A stretch of 64,000 nucleotides of DNA from Glossina fuscipes (taxonomy: Eukaryota; Arthropoda; Insecta; Diptera; Glossinidae). The DNA is taken from assembly GCF_014805625.2 (NCBI RefSeq), contig NW_023998464.1, positions 186,001 to 250,000 of the forward strand. Direction: 5' to 3'. Positions 22,151 to 34,114 of this stretch are shown here, one piece after another. Below the pieces are notes generated by a model. It saw only the letters and a list, made by a program, of their open reading frames with translations, ran no database searches and was not told the DNA's origin. Numbering within the stretch: position 1 is the first letter of the stretch; the number at the start of each line of letters is the position of its first letter. Both the position numbers and the translations under genes were made by a program.

Positions 22151-25100
22151 TCGTTTCGGGCAGCCTGCAATATAAAGAGTTAAAGAAAGTTTTGCCTTCA
22201 CATGAAAACAAAGTATACTTTTTCACGCATCATCACGAAAATGAATGAACTACACGAAGTGGTGCACGATATTTAAGGATCGCCTTTCCCCGACCTAAAA
22301 AAGTTCTTTCATTTGTTTTTTGTTAACTAGAAGAGAAATCCACAAACACTGAGACACTAAAGTAAAAACACTATAACACTAAATTTAGCTGATTTTCGTA
22401 CTTAAGCTGACTAAGGCAAATATGGAAAAATTTATATCCAAATTTTTTTTTTCTTAAGGAAGCACTAAGATAGCAACAGGGCCCTAGGTAGGCAGAAACA
22501 CGCGTATGGCTGAATTTGTTTAACTTGGTATCAAAAATTTTGCATCACGAAAATTTCAAACGCAATACAATGTTTCTTTCGGTGTCGTCTTTTTCTTCGA
22601 CAGAAAGATTGAAATCATTTAGTTTTCTGAAAATTAAAACTAAAAGTGTTATATATAATGAATTGATTTAATTGTCAAATTGAATTTTTGGAAAGATGAC
22701 TGTTGTGGCGGGAAAGTCTTAATTGCTTTTGATATTCGCGTTCATCTTAACAAATCAATTTTAATGATGATTTATGTTAATTCCACCTTTATATCCAAAT
22801 ATAAGTGATCGGGAAAATACGAGTAATGAACTGATGTTACAAGTTTTTGAGAAAAGAATATCGAACTCAATTAGGCATTTCTCGCCAACAAATTTTATGC
22901 AAATTGTTCTTTTCTCAGTAGCAGTATTTGTTTGATGTTAATTTCCGGTAGTCGATCTGCCAGTGATGATGGAAACAGAAACGAAGTATTGCTTATCGAT
23001 AATAAGTATACAAGCAAGTCTATATATATGTAAATAAATAAATATCCTTTGCCTAAATCTTTGCTTCCGATTAAAAATTCTCTACGTATTTTTCAATATG
23101 GTATTCGAAAGAGTAATAGTAATATGTATCTTTAGCTTTTAAGTGGCACATGCACAAGAGTATATATGTATAGAGAAGAATATATATTTTTTCCTCGTTT
23201 TTACGTTTCCTTCAATTGCAGTCTTTCTGCCGCTTGATGTATGAAAATATTAAGTGAATATTAATGAACGGAAATTTACATTTGTCCGACAGAAAACGTA
23301 CAAGATGACGACGTATCACTTTCTCTTTGTATAAAGCGAATCGATGGCAAAACAAATTGAAATAAACTGAATTATGGATGAGCATGAACTCTTACCAAAT
23401 AGATAATACATTAATTTTCTCCATTTCTTTGCTTTTTATTTCATATCATTGGCATACATACTCTACTGAAAAAACGTTTGTTTTTAAATTTTCTTGGTTT
23501 TGAAGGAAAAGTAAAATAACTGTTGCTTCTGAATTTATCTTTGCAAAGTGAATAAGAAGTGAATTAATAATAGAAAGCGTACCTCTGAGGGAAAGTGACG
23601 ATTTTAAATAATGATGTGGTAGACATTGAATAGATCTTGAAACAACAAAAATAATGACTTTAAAAGAAACGGCATGAAGGTGGATCTCACTCATATATTG
23701 GAGGGCGCTCACGTCAATTGACGTGGTTCAAACTCAGCAAACTTAATTTGCCAAAGCTTTTATTATTTTTCAGTTGTTATCGCCATAAAAACCTATAATT
23801 TAAACTTTGCTACCCTGTAAGGTCTTGCTAGTAATGAGAACTCCAGTATGGGATGATATGGATTCAAATTTCCTATGGTTAATTTTTCTCCCAAAATGCT
23901 TACTATGAAGCAATTTGCATCATAAAACATTAATATTAAACCTTCTCGCCAGAAAGCGTACTAAACGGAAATTTCATCTTTGGAGTTTAACAATACATCT
24001 ATTCAGCCCTAGCTATGTATTTAACTTTCTAGCGCTAAGAATCGAAGTGATAGGGAGACAAACAAAGATTAAAAAAGACATGGGGTGATCTAGTCAGATA
24101 TTTAAGATGTGTTTATGAATATGAACAATTTCCAATATAAATTTTAATAAATTTTTCATAATCTTGTTTGGTTTAAGGCTGCCCGCGGTGAGGTGTCTTC
24201 ATATATTTCTGTATTAATCTATTCCATGGTAAGCTGTCTACGCGGTGGCATTGTTGGTGAATTGAATGACATTGTAAATAATTTAGTGTGTTTATAGTAT
24301 GCCTTAAATAGTGTTGGTTGTGATAAATTGCCTTCATAGTTATTTAAAACACGTGCACAACATCGTACTCATGAACTGGGGTTTTCGGTGCTGGGCATGA
24401 TAGTTTGCTTTAACAAAAACACATCCATCTCAATCAATAAATTTAAAAATTATGTAAAATTAAAAAATGGTTGTACATACATTTATATTAAAAAAATGTT
24501 CTTCAGAAATTTTTCTTTGATCACATTGTCTCCGCAAAACTTGTTCAAATTTCCTTCCTTCCTTCCTTCCGGCATTCGTGTTCTCCGCATGACCTGCTAC
24601 ATATGGAAATAATTTGTTCATAATATTAAAGTAAAGAAAATTGTGCGCTATTTGTAGCTGTTCAATAAATATGAATTTCTCGCCTTAAGCGTTGTGTGAG
24701 CAAAATGTGTAAAATATTTATGTCAGTCTGTCCTTTTTATTAATGTAATATGTAATGTAATATGGTCAGCAAGACTTGTACTACCGACTCATAAACAGTA
24801 TTCAACTACTTACCGGTCGCATGTAGCATAGATGCACGCATATGCGCAGCGGTAACTGTCCTTAAAATATTTTAATATACAAAGCACGTACGTTTATCTA
24901 TACATGACATATGCCGTACGAGAGTACGGGCAGAGTACGTGGCGGCCAAACCAAAGAAATTGTTATATTATTTAAAACTTTAAAATTCAAATGTATACAA
25001 TTTTGTACGGAAAAGTTTAATTATATAGATTTCAGTTCAATAGCGTTGAAAGAATTGAATATCCTTTCACGACATATCATTCTAACAGTTAATTTCTTGA

Positions 25101-28100
25101 ATATCATCAATCATTCGGCTTTATGCTTTAATCTGACTGCCAACAGGAAAATGGCAAAAGCAATATATTTATAGTAGAACACACAAATGCACATAACATG
25201 TATGTGTGCCAAAAGCAAACAGTCAAACCATATAAAGAAATGCTAACAACATTCGAGGTGCAATTGAACATTCATCGAGAATTTTCATGCATGCGTTCGT
25301 ACTTTAATGTCTAGACCAAGGTACACAGAGTGGTGCACATTTGGTACATAGTTGATAATATTTACCAATTACAATGTGAAAATCGTTGCTACTACGATAT
25401 AAGCATTGCATCTTCATGCTATAGCTGCTTGCATTACCAAGAAAAAATAACCTTAAGTAACGTTCATGAATTGAATGCTTTCAGCCACTAACAACGTCAC
25501 ACGCACCTACCACCAGTTGTCACGCCAAGACAGGGGCATCAGAATAATTTACTTATCACACGAAGTAATTCAGTTATCGCCTCTTGATTTTGAATGAAAA
25601 TTCAGTTCGGAACTTTCTAATATCAATCAAATGATTCTATGCATGACAGTGGTTGATTTTATACTTTTCCAAACGTAAAATCAAATCTCTTAAAATACTA
25701 ATCATATTTATTATCCTATATGCTATTTACTACGTTATACTATATCCACTTAGATAGTAGAATTATATATGCTATCGATTAATCTTTTGCACTCCCACGT
25801 CGACTATGCGTCAATATTACATATCGCACATCAGCTCCTACGACGACATATGGTCGATATTATATTATTTGAAATTAGTCGAAGGTAGTTAATAGTGATT
25901 CAAATGTTTTCGAACCTATAAAAGAGCAGATAGTATTTTACATTCGAAATATTCGTAACTTTCCAAAATATATTTTGCCTTTTAATGAACATGCGCTATG
26001 ATATATATGTCATGCGTATAGATATTTGCTCTCTTTCAGTCAAATGTCTAATAAACGTATATGTAAAACATATATCGTTTTTTTAGCTAACTTGAAACTC
26101 GCTAAATATAATGATATTCTTGCCAAGTAATTCTTAATTTAAGTTCTAAAGTTAAGTGAAGTGCCTAAGAAAGGGAAATTGAGATGAATTTGTGAAAGTG
26201 CATCAAAGGTAAAAACTAAATATCATTTGCAAATGATGTAATAGTGTTGAGAGCATTACTTTACTAAAAGTGCCGCTCTGTTCGTACTTTACGCTCGTGC
26301 CTTAACAAACGCTCCTCCTAGTTCCGCAACACAATCTAAATAAACCCCATAAATAGTTTATGTATGACTGCATGCTGTATACATCTATGGCATGGTAGGA
26401 TGAGACTCGTAACGTGTGAATGCGAATAGTGTTAACGTACATGCGACAGTACTACACATACGGAATTGTGCACAAAAACACTAACCAATGAAAATGTGTC
26501 CCGTGCATAGGAACCATGTATTATGGTTATGTTTTGCTGCTGGTGTTGTTATTATGTTGCAAAAGTAATGATGCATGTCCTGTTTTTGTTTTGCATTAAA
26601 AGCGAAGCGAGCAAAACAAATAATTATTATAAAGTATACAAATATTTATTATTTCACTCGTGTAGCTGCCTATGACAAATGTGTTAAGAGAAGAAAAGGA
26701 CGCACTTGATGCATGAAATAATACGTCATTTAAATGAAATTATATTTAAATTGTTATTATCACCTCATGCACTCTGCTTTCTTTTAATTTATATACCAAC
26801 AGCATTTTTGTTAAATTAATAATAAATTGAAAATAACATAGAATTCCAGTTTCATAAAATTTCTTTCTTTTCATAGTTATTGGTTGTGTTGCGGTTCCTA
26901 TGGTATTTAAAAATTTAATTCATGCATTTCACCGAAACCGTCCCATTTTCTGAGTATAGCATCCCATCTGAAGTATTATAAGTTTTGTATGTGTTTAAGA
27001 GCTGAATAGATAGTAGTTGACAACTCTGGCAATTTTTCTTATATGTGGCATCAATTTATCATTGAGTTTTTAGATGAAGTATACGAAGCCATTGAAACTT
27101 TTTTTTTACTCAGCATAGTGAATAATCTGCCATTGATTTGCTCAATTGCAGAGAAAGAAGACGTAAGACTCTCATCCTGTCAAATTAATCATGTAGTTGC
27201 AAGATTTGTTTGTTGCATTCGTAAAAATAATACAATATTGGAAAACTGAGAAATCTATCATGCATGCTTAGGATAAAGCATATATGCTCTGCATCGAAAA
27301 TTTGCTAGAAACCATTTATTCTTAGTTTTGGAGAGTTATGACCTATGGATTAAATCCCGGCTATATGCAAAACAAACAATGTATGTAAATTGTTTAAGCC
27401 GTGCGGCATTTCCTTCATAGCTTTGGTATTCCATCCATTAGAGACAATACATAGTCTATTTATTCTTGACCAGTTTGATATTTCCTGTCGAATTAAACTT
27501 GTAGTGCTTCCTTTAAAGAAAGGACGAGAAATAAAAATAAATCTTAAACCGACACAGTGTGTCGATTTTAACAATGTTGCAGAGAAACAAAGTCAGAAGT
27601 GTTTTTTTTCTTCCCGTTAAGGCTTGTTATTACATGTAGATAGCTTTTCATTAGGAGTGGACTTCATTTCGAAAATTGGATGTATTCGTCGACTTTGCAA
27701 AGAGCCGGCAGTTGAAACCTAAATTCAGAGGAGTCCAACTCATCTACTTAGCGCGCGTCACTGACTGCTGCGGCCTTGTCGACTAAGTTGTCAACTTTTA
27801 ACGTATGGCTTCATTTTATATTCTTTTCTAGCCGCTACCTTCACTGCCCATCTGAATGACTGCATATCCATATGCCCTAGTCATCTTACTTCACGTTTAG
27901 CCTCCGTGCTTTTAATTACCACCTTGCGTTAATTTCTTGCGATTAGCTATAGGAAAAGTTTACAACGCAAATATTACTCTTGGACTAACCAGCACGTTTT
28001 TGAAGCTGAAATTTTGAGGGAAATTACTTTGTTATTTGTAGATAAGCAAGAAACTAAGAAAGCGCATACCATTCATTAAAAAAATAAAAGAGGAAATAAA

Positions 28101-28243
28101 GGCGATTTATTTCAAATATATAAAAGTTATTTGTCAAATTTTATTTCAGATTTGCTTTATTCGCCTAAAAAATACTTTTCATAACCTTCACCACTTAGGA
28201 TACAGGCCTCATCAAACTTGTGCGAATGCATGACAAGAATTTC
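22151..28243. other. AT-rich non-coding DNA
   Basis: No supportable gene or dispersed repeat. A CCTT run lies near 24556. ORFs are short and without recognisable motifs. Confidence 0.5.
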
Positions 28244-28257
28244 AGGTGGGCCCACCT
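28244..28257. repeat. Perfect 14-bp GC-rich palindrome
   Basis: AGGTGGGCCCACCT is a perfect palindrome in otherwise AT-rich sequence, directly before a GTCY-like repeat. It might be a protein-binding site or a repeat-end hairpin; no function can be assigned. Confidence 0.6.
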
Positions 28258-28375
28258 TTTACTATTATCGATCGATTCGAAATCACTTTCGAGAACTGTA
28301 GTGCCAACCTCCCTGTCTATCTGCTTGATGTCTGCCGAGGTTGCCAAGAAAAGAAAATTAAACTTTTTCTTGCTT
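28258..28375 (+). repeat. Degenerate mini-me-like GTCY repeat
   Basis: ATCGATCGATTCGAAATCAC (28267) followed by CCCTGTCTATCTGCTTGATG (about 28311) fits the family A head, with a poor GTCY core. The downstream blocks of the family are not clear, so this is a fragment or an old copy. Confidence 0.4.
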
Positions 28376-29320
28376 ATAATTAGCGGGAATTCAATCGCTA
28401 GCAATTTGTTGGGTTCACTTTACATTGTGTTTAATTATTGATATTATTTGGATAACTGTATAATTTGTGATACTTCCATAGTACATTCACTTTATTTATA
28501 TTAATTTTCACACAATATCCAGCATTGAACTCATTCATGCACTGTCATTGCTTACATTTTATGTTCATATTCACAAATTTTATTGACCTTACGGCCTCTT
28601 TTACACTTAAGTCTAAATAATTTTTTAATGATCTATGTGCTCCGACTTGATTACCCTCAATTGATTGGAGTTTATTCACACACGACAACTTATACTTAAA
28701 CGATATACAATATGGCGACAGAACCCACGACACCATCGATCGAACAGAAAAAAACGAAGAGCAATCGCGGTTAAGGCGTTCTGATTGGCATTGCCAATTG
28801 ACCTCTGTCCTTTTCTTGCCATTTTTTATATAGCCAAACTTATTATTCATAATACATTAACATAGATCTTATAAGCAGATGGAGTTTGCCGTAACGGTGT
28901 GCTGTTGTTTCTGACTTGATGAAATTTGGTGCACTGAAATGTTACATGAAAAATTATATAATTTCTTAGCACATTCGGGACTGGCAAATTTTCTGTATTT
29001 CAGTATTAGAATTACTGCCGGATCAAATAATGAAATTCTTAAAGTGTTCGCCGCTAACTTGTATCGTTGAAGCAAAGGTAAATGTGTTCAAATTTTCTTT
29101 CAAATATCAATGTTGTAATTATGTGTTGTGCGTGTATATATACATATTATTTTGTTCCTCAATCCTGTCGCGGCCAAGTGTTCCAAATTCAAGATATTGC
29201 TGTCTTCTCAGTGCAAGCACACTCGTCCATAGCTAACTGGTTAAGACTAATTACTGCTTTTGTATGTTATATCGTTTTCTACACCTGCTTGACAGCACTG
29301 ACTTAATAACCCAACTGAGA

Positions 29321-29436
29321 CTTTCTTACATGTCTCAAGGAAATAGCGATTATAGAAAGCGTCTAATGTTGCCTTCTTCTTTCTTACATTCTCAAGGAAA
29401 TAGCGGTTAAAGAAAGCATCTAACGTTGCCTTGTTC
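29321..29436. repeat. Tandem duplication, 58-bp unit
   Basis: Two adjacent units start with CTTTCTTACA at 29321 and 29379. Both contain CTCAAGGAAATAGCG and end in GTTGCCTT; they differ at a handful of positions. The duplication produces a repeated peptide on the minus strand (KATLDAF, NRYFLE), but 58 is not a multiple of 3 and nothing suggests this is a real protein. Confidence 0.85.
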
Positions 29437-30166
29437 ACACACAGAAGTTAAAGGCCGTGAATGCGTTAATATAATAGGCGAACTCAAAGCCAAACAGGTT
29501 GGAATTAAAACAGAAATTTTTCTATAATAACAACATTTTTAGGAAGTGATATTATCAAGTGTAAGAAAATTCATTGACTTGCGGTTGATTTCATCAAGAA
29601 CACACAAACTTTACCGGCAGCAATCCTTCAACGGCTAACAAGATACGAAGACTTCCATGTTAAGTTAAAACTGTGAATAGAGTAAATTTATCGTTAGAAA
29701 CATGCACTGGATTTCCATAAGTAAAAATACCTTAATATCCTTCTAAGCGTATGCTGGGATTAAATTGCTGTTTACAACAATTTATTAGCAATCTAGTGGT
29801 AATTTGTACTTTACAGGTGAACAATTTTGAGAAATTTAATAAACTATGAACTTTAAAGAATGCATTCAGTGATGTAACAACACATTTTACCATTGTAACC
29901 TCGCTTATAAGCCATTGCGAACGTTCGAAAGTTGCAAAAGTAAAGCATTGAGCACTTTGGAACCAGTATAGAATAGATATCCGGCTCATGAGTGGAACAT
30001 ACCTTCTAAGATAAGTAATAATTGCATAGATAATGATAGAATGGGTTGTGATAGACGGTAATCTTAACCTTAGAATGGCCATTCATAAGATTTAAAGCAG
30101 GATATATTGCAACGAATTCCTTTCTTTATAATTGTTCAACGCCTACTTTGCTTATTCGCAAAACAA
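29437..30166. other. DNA downstream of the F-box gene
   Basis: This is the 3' side of the minus-strand F-box gene. A 116-codon ORF at 29732-30082 (minus) does not continue the F-box frame and has no leucine-rich motif I can recognise. It might be a decayed 3' exon or chance. Confidence 0.35.
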
Positions 30167-30904
30167 CTAGTGACAGAGTTTTCGTCGCTTACGAGTTGGA
30201 AAATTTTTGGATGTCGTATGTAAGAAATGTTTTAATTTTTGCAGCTTACATAAGTCCGTTAGTATGATATCAGGGCCATAGACCCGTAGCGTTACTACAT
30301 TGGGAAAATTCGTAATAGGCATAAGTTGTTCCGTAAAAGGATCATCAACTTCTAATGTGTGCACCTGATCGAATACAAGATCCTCTATAAAGTTTGTAAT
30401 TTTATCCGGCTCATATTCACTCTCAATTTTAAAAACTAAATCCTCGACGGATTCGCTTATGATAAATAGATATTCCCTCATGTACTTGGAATATTTCACG
30501 ATAAACTTATCATCAATTTTAATAATTTTTGATCTCCTGAAATATTTCACCACAACATCGTCAAAAAAGTCGCACACTTTCCGCAAATCCAATAGGTTAT
30601 CAAGTTCCAGGGAATTGAATATTTTCGATAGGCAATCGAAATTAAGATCGAAGATTGTAACCTTTGAAGCTGTGAACGAAAAGACAGGCAAAAAAGAAAG
30701 TCAATTTTATGCAGAAAGTTCTTATATTCCAATCAAAATCACTGAATAGGTGTTGTCTCTAAATTTGAGTATTGTACTTCAAATATTCGACTGAGATGTT
30801 CACGTTGAATGCATAATCGCATTTTTTGGCTGATGAAAAAATACTCCGCGCCGTAGGCAGTGCACGCAACGCTTACCATTGTCATCTTCAACACTTTCAG
30901 CCAT
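30167..30904 (-). CDS. Two-exon F-box protein (join 30904..30877, 30669..30167)
   Basis: Exon 1 starts at the ATG at 30904-30902 (MAESVEDDN) and ends at 30877. The intron 30876-30670 (207 bp) opens with GTAAGC and closes with a pyrimidine-rich tract and TTCACAG. One base of a codon on the left and two on the right make Ala, so the reading phase matches. Exon 2 continues with ASKVTIFDLNFDCLSKIF and LLDLRKVCDFFDDVVVKYF, an F-box at about residues 14-55 of the 176-residue product. F-box proteins bind Skp1 and recruit substrates to Cullin-1 ubiquitin ligases. The C-terminal part (HTLEVDDPF, NFPNVVTLRVYGPDIIL) hints at one or two degenerate leucine-rich repeats. The frame ends at 30167 with a basic tail TRKRRKLCH. 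A good GTAAGCG donor at 30192-30186 suggests that the tail may be intronic and a third exon exists; I found no convincing one. Compared with F-box/LRR proteins of 400 or more residues this is short: truncated, young or incompletely modelled. Confidence 0.75.
30670..30876 (-). other. Intron of the F-box gene
   Basis: GT-AG intron of 207 bp with a near-consensus donor GTAAGC and an acceptor preceded by a pyrimidine-rich run (TTTTTTGCCTGTCTTTTCG). Inferred from splice signals plus matching codon phase, not from transcripts. Confidence 0.7.
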
Positions 30905-33900
30905 AAGCCTTGACAATGTCTTCAAAGTAATTACGTGTTGTCGATTTACTCGACAACTACTAAATGATATTTAGTAAGCAAATGCGTCTGCATGAAAGTT
31001 TTCTACCCGTCTAATCATTTATCAACTTACTCTTAGAATATTAACTCTATGTACATATTTACCTGTATCTTATCTCTTGTCTCATTCCATTACATGACCC
31101 TTCGCTAAGGAAAGAATTTCCAGAATGTATATACATATGGTTTTATGTCCTTTCTCGACAACAATTTGTTGCTGTAAGATCTTTTTCTCTGCACGATCTT
31201 TTTCCAAGAAGTAGGTAACGTTTTTCCTACTTTAAGTGTTTGTATATGCTGTACATTTCTTCAGGTAATATAAATAAAATGGTATTTGAAATTATGAAAA
31301 ATGTTACTTTTGTGCGCTCAGCTGCATCGTAATTTTCACGTTGAGAAAAACTTACAAAATAGCCTTGTGTTTGCCTTGTTTGAAAGCAAAAGAAGTTATT
31401 TGCATTATATTTGAAAATTTTCTAATCAGTGCTCCAAAGCAAATAATACAAACAGGCGGCCCTCGTATAGCACGGTACTGTCGAACGCGGTTTCGATACA
31501 ACACGGTACAGAATTTTTGAATTTTAAAACACGCTTTAAAGGAAAACGAGTATATGTTTCGTTGCATTTTTTTTCGATTGCTTTTTGCTTTCATTTTCAT
31601 TTTAGCGTTCAATCAATATTAAGAAAAAATTAACGGACTACCTACAAGTTGTAATGCAAATTAACTTCGTAATCGTGCTTTTAGTTTTCGAATATATTTT
31701 CAATTTTTGTATTTTACAAAAACTGGAAATTAGTTTACTTTTTTATTCACTTGCATGTCTGGTATGAAATTTAAATTATAATAAAGTTTTACACCTCAAC
31801 TCTTGCATTCAATGCGACCCGATAATAATTGCCTTGATTTATATAATGCCCAAGGGTAAACTATATATTATTCCATAATATATGTTTTTCTAAATAAGTA
31901 AAAAAAAAGGTTTCTTATAACACGGGTTTGTTACAGAGCGATATGAAATAAACGTGTTATGCGAGAAATACTTGTACCTTCGCTTTCCTCTATTCAATTA
32001 TTATGAATATTTTTAACCAAAAACAACTAAACACGAAGCTTAAATACCCTACGCCGCCTTGCCTAAAGCAATTTCCATTTACTTTTGGAACGAAACGCCA
32101 GAAAGGATACATTTTTTTTTCATGTATGGAATATGAAATATGAAAAAGTTATAAAAAACTTTATAATCAGGCTAGGCCGCGCATTAAATATCCTATATCA
32201 CTTAACCTTAACACCATTTTCGTGACAGTACACCGCAAATAATACTTTTTACTATAACCCCTTGAATCACAAAAGTGATTCAACATCAGTTCACTTATTT
32301 ATTGTGCCAAATTTTGTATTGTGAAACTATTTTCGCCAAAAAATACTAACGATAAGACTTTTTTACTATACAGACTCTTTCAAGGGAAAGGGTTCAAATA
32401 ATATGGTCCAAGTTTCGCCGATTTAATTCTGTATTTAAATTACACCAATGGACTAATTTTAACCGTATGTTACGTATGTTAGATCTCAATCGATCAAGTT
32501 TTCGTTGGATTGTATGGATTATATGGATTATATGGGATATGGTTCAAAAAATGACCCCATCTGATCAAATTCAATCTAGCAAGCCGAAATACTATCACAA
32601 CGATTTTTGCCGAGGAATTTTTAAAATTTGTAATTTTTTTCATATAATGAATTTTCCGAACTAAGACATTACGTATGAAGCTATATCATGAGCCATCCAA
32701 TCCAATCCATTTGGAATAGTCTTCGACGTTAATATAAAACACATCGGCGTATCAAAGCATAGTCCTCAAAGCATTTTAAAAATATCGACGGAGAAGGCTA
32801 ATTGGATTCAGAGAGCGATTCGAAATCGGGTTAATAAAAAGCCGGTTTGTCCTAGGTCCCTCTGAGTGTTATATCCATCCGCGGAAGTTTAATACACCTT
32901 CTATCGCAAGTCTTATGGTATAAAATATTAATTATTTGATGTATAAATAAATCGTAACAAATTTGGACCACATAAGTTTATTATTTCGATCCTCTCCTAT
33001 ATAATCATTCCTATGAAAAGTAAGCAACGAAGCCTAATTTGGAATAATAAGATCTTTGACAAGAAAATTTTGAATTTTGCTAAGCTTCGATCATGTCAGT
33101 GTTCGTTTTGAGCCCCTTCCCTATAGGCATAGCCTATGCCTTTACATAAGATATAATTTTTGATATTTCATTACGACAATAAAGTAATGCAAGGCATTTA
33201 AATGGTCACCTTTGCCCTGTTTTAATATTTTGTGGCTTGCTCTTGTGCTAATCTTTTAATGGGAAATATTTGTTCCTACTTTTAGTACATAAACGTAAAC
33301 TACACTTTTTGTTTATTGTGCGCACATTTTTAGTGTGATTACATTGGTTTTTGCATTAGAGTTTTACATTGCCCTGATAATTAAATACCCCAAGGTCGAA
33401 ATCTGTTACGTACGGTAAATTAAATTTGTTCCTCAGAACAAAATATGTACGCCAAGCTACTAATTCCTACCATGTGAGAGAGAGATGGACTGACGGACTG
33501 ACGGCCGGTTAGAAATAGCGATTAAAAGACAATCCTGGGTCTTACTACGCTCATTAGCCGAAAACTCCGCTAACAGGGCGCTTACCTATGAATAGAATGG
33601 CAAGTTTAGGTTCGAAATGATTTTTACAATTTTTTAAAAAATTTTTATTATAATATTATTAGGGATGATTAAATAACAAGATACTCTAAGGTACTTCATA
33701 AAATGGCAGTAGTAACGCTGTTAATTAGCAGCCATTTGACCGCCTTCTTTTTTTGCCGTCCCTGCTACTGTGTACGTACAACGTTGCTGTTAACAGAGAC
33801 AGAAAAATTTGACTACACCTTATTGTGAATAGTAACTTGGCGCTTCTTATTATTTACCTGTCACTTTATGCACTTTGCAATTCGCAGTTAGGTTTAGTTA

Positions 33901-34114
33901 AGACGGAGTGAAAGTTTGGAAAATGTAATATTCTTAATTCCATAAAATATTCTTTATGAGCAATACAGGTCAATGCGTGCAAATAATTTGAAAGGAGACA
34001 ATTAATACAACGATATAGCAGAGCGTGGCCTTTCTAAGTTATCGGTAATCTTCAATCGAAAGTCGGCAGAGAAATATACCAAGAAAAGAATTAAGACAAT
34101 TTGTGTTAGTAACT
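30905..34114. other. Region between the F-box and RING genes
   Basis: These 3.2 kb separate the 5' ends of two divergently transcribed genes, so promoters of both should lie here. I see no unambiguous core promoter. The stretch 31440-31520, read on the minus strand, contains CCGTGCTATACGAGGG and CCGTGTTGTATCG, and 31918-31975 contains TATAACACGGGTTTGTTACA; this repeated style of phrase resembles pogo/Tigger-like elements but is not proven. A second copy of an unclassified repeat is at 32.93-33.13 kb. A GACTGACGGACTGACGG core at about 33489 may be a GTCY-like fragment. Confidence 0.4.
32930..33130 (+). repeat. Unclassified interspersed repeat, copy 2
   Basis: Related to 22047-22115: GCAACGAAGCCTAATTTG at about 33024 and ATAATAAGATCTTTGACAAG at about 33044. 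An ATTTGGACCACATAAG block lies upstream near 32961. Borders are not defined. Confidence 0.4.

Noticed and set aside
29732..30082. 116-codon minus-strand ORF as third exon of the F-box gene
   Set aside because: Not in phase with the candidate donor at 30192 through any acceptor I could find, and no leucine-rich repeat is visible.
33470..33515. GACTGACGGACTGACGG as a GTCY repeat copy
   Set aside because: The core is similar but no flanking family block is present, so it was left as a note.
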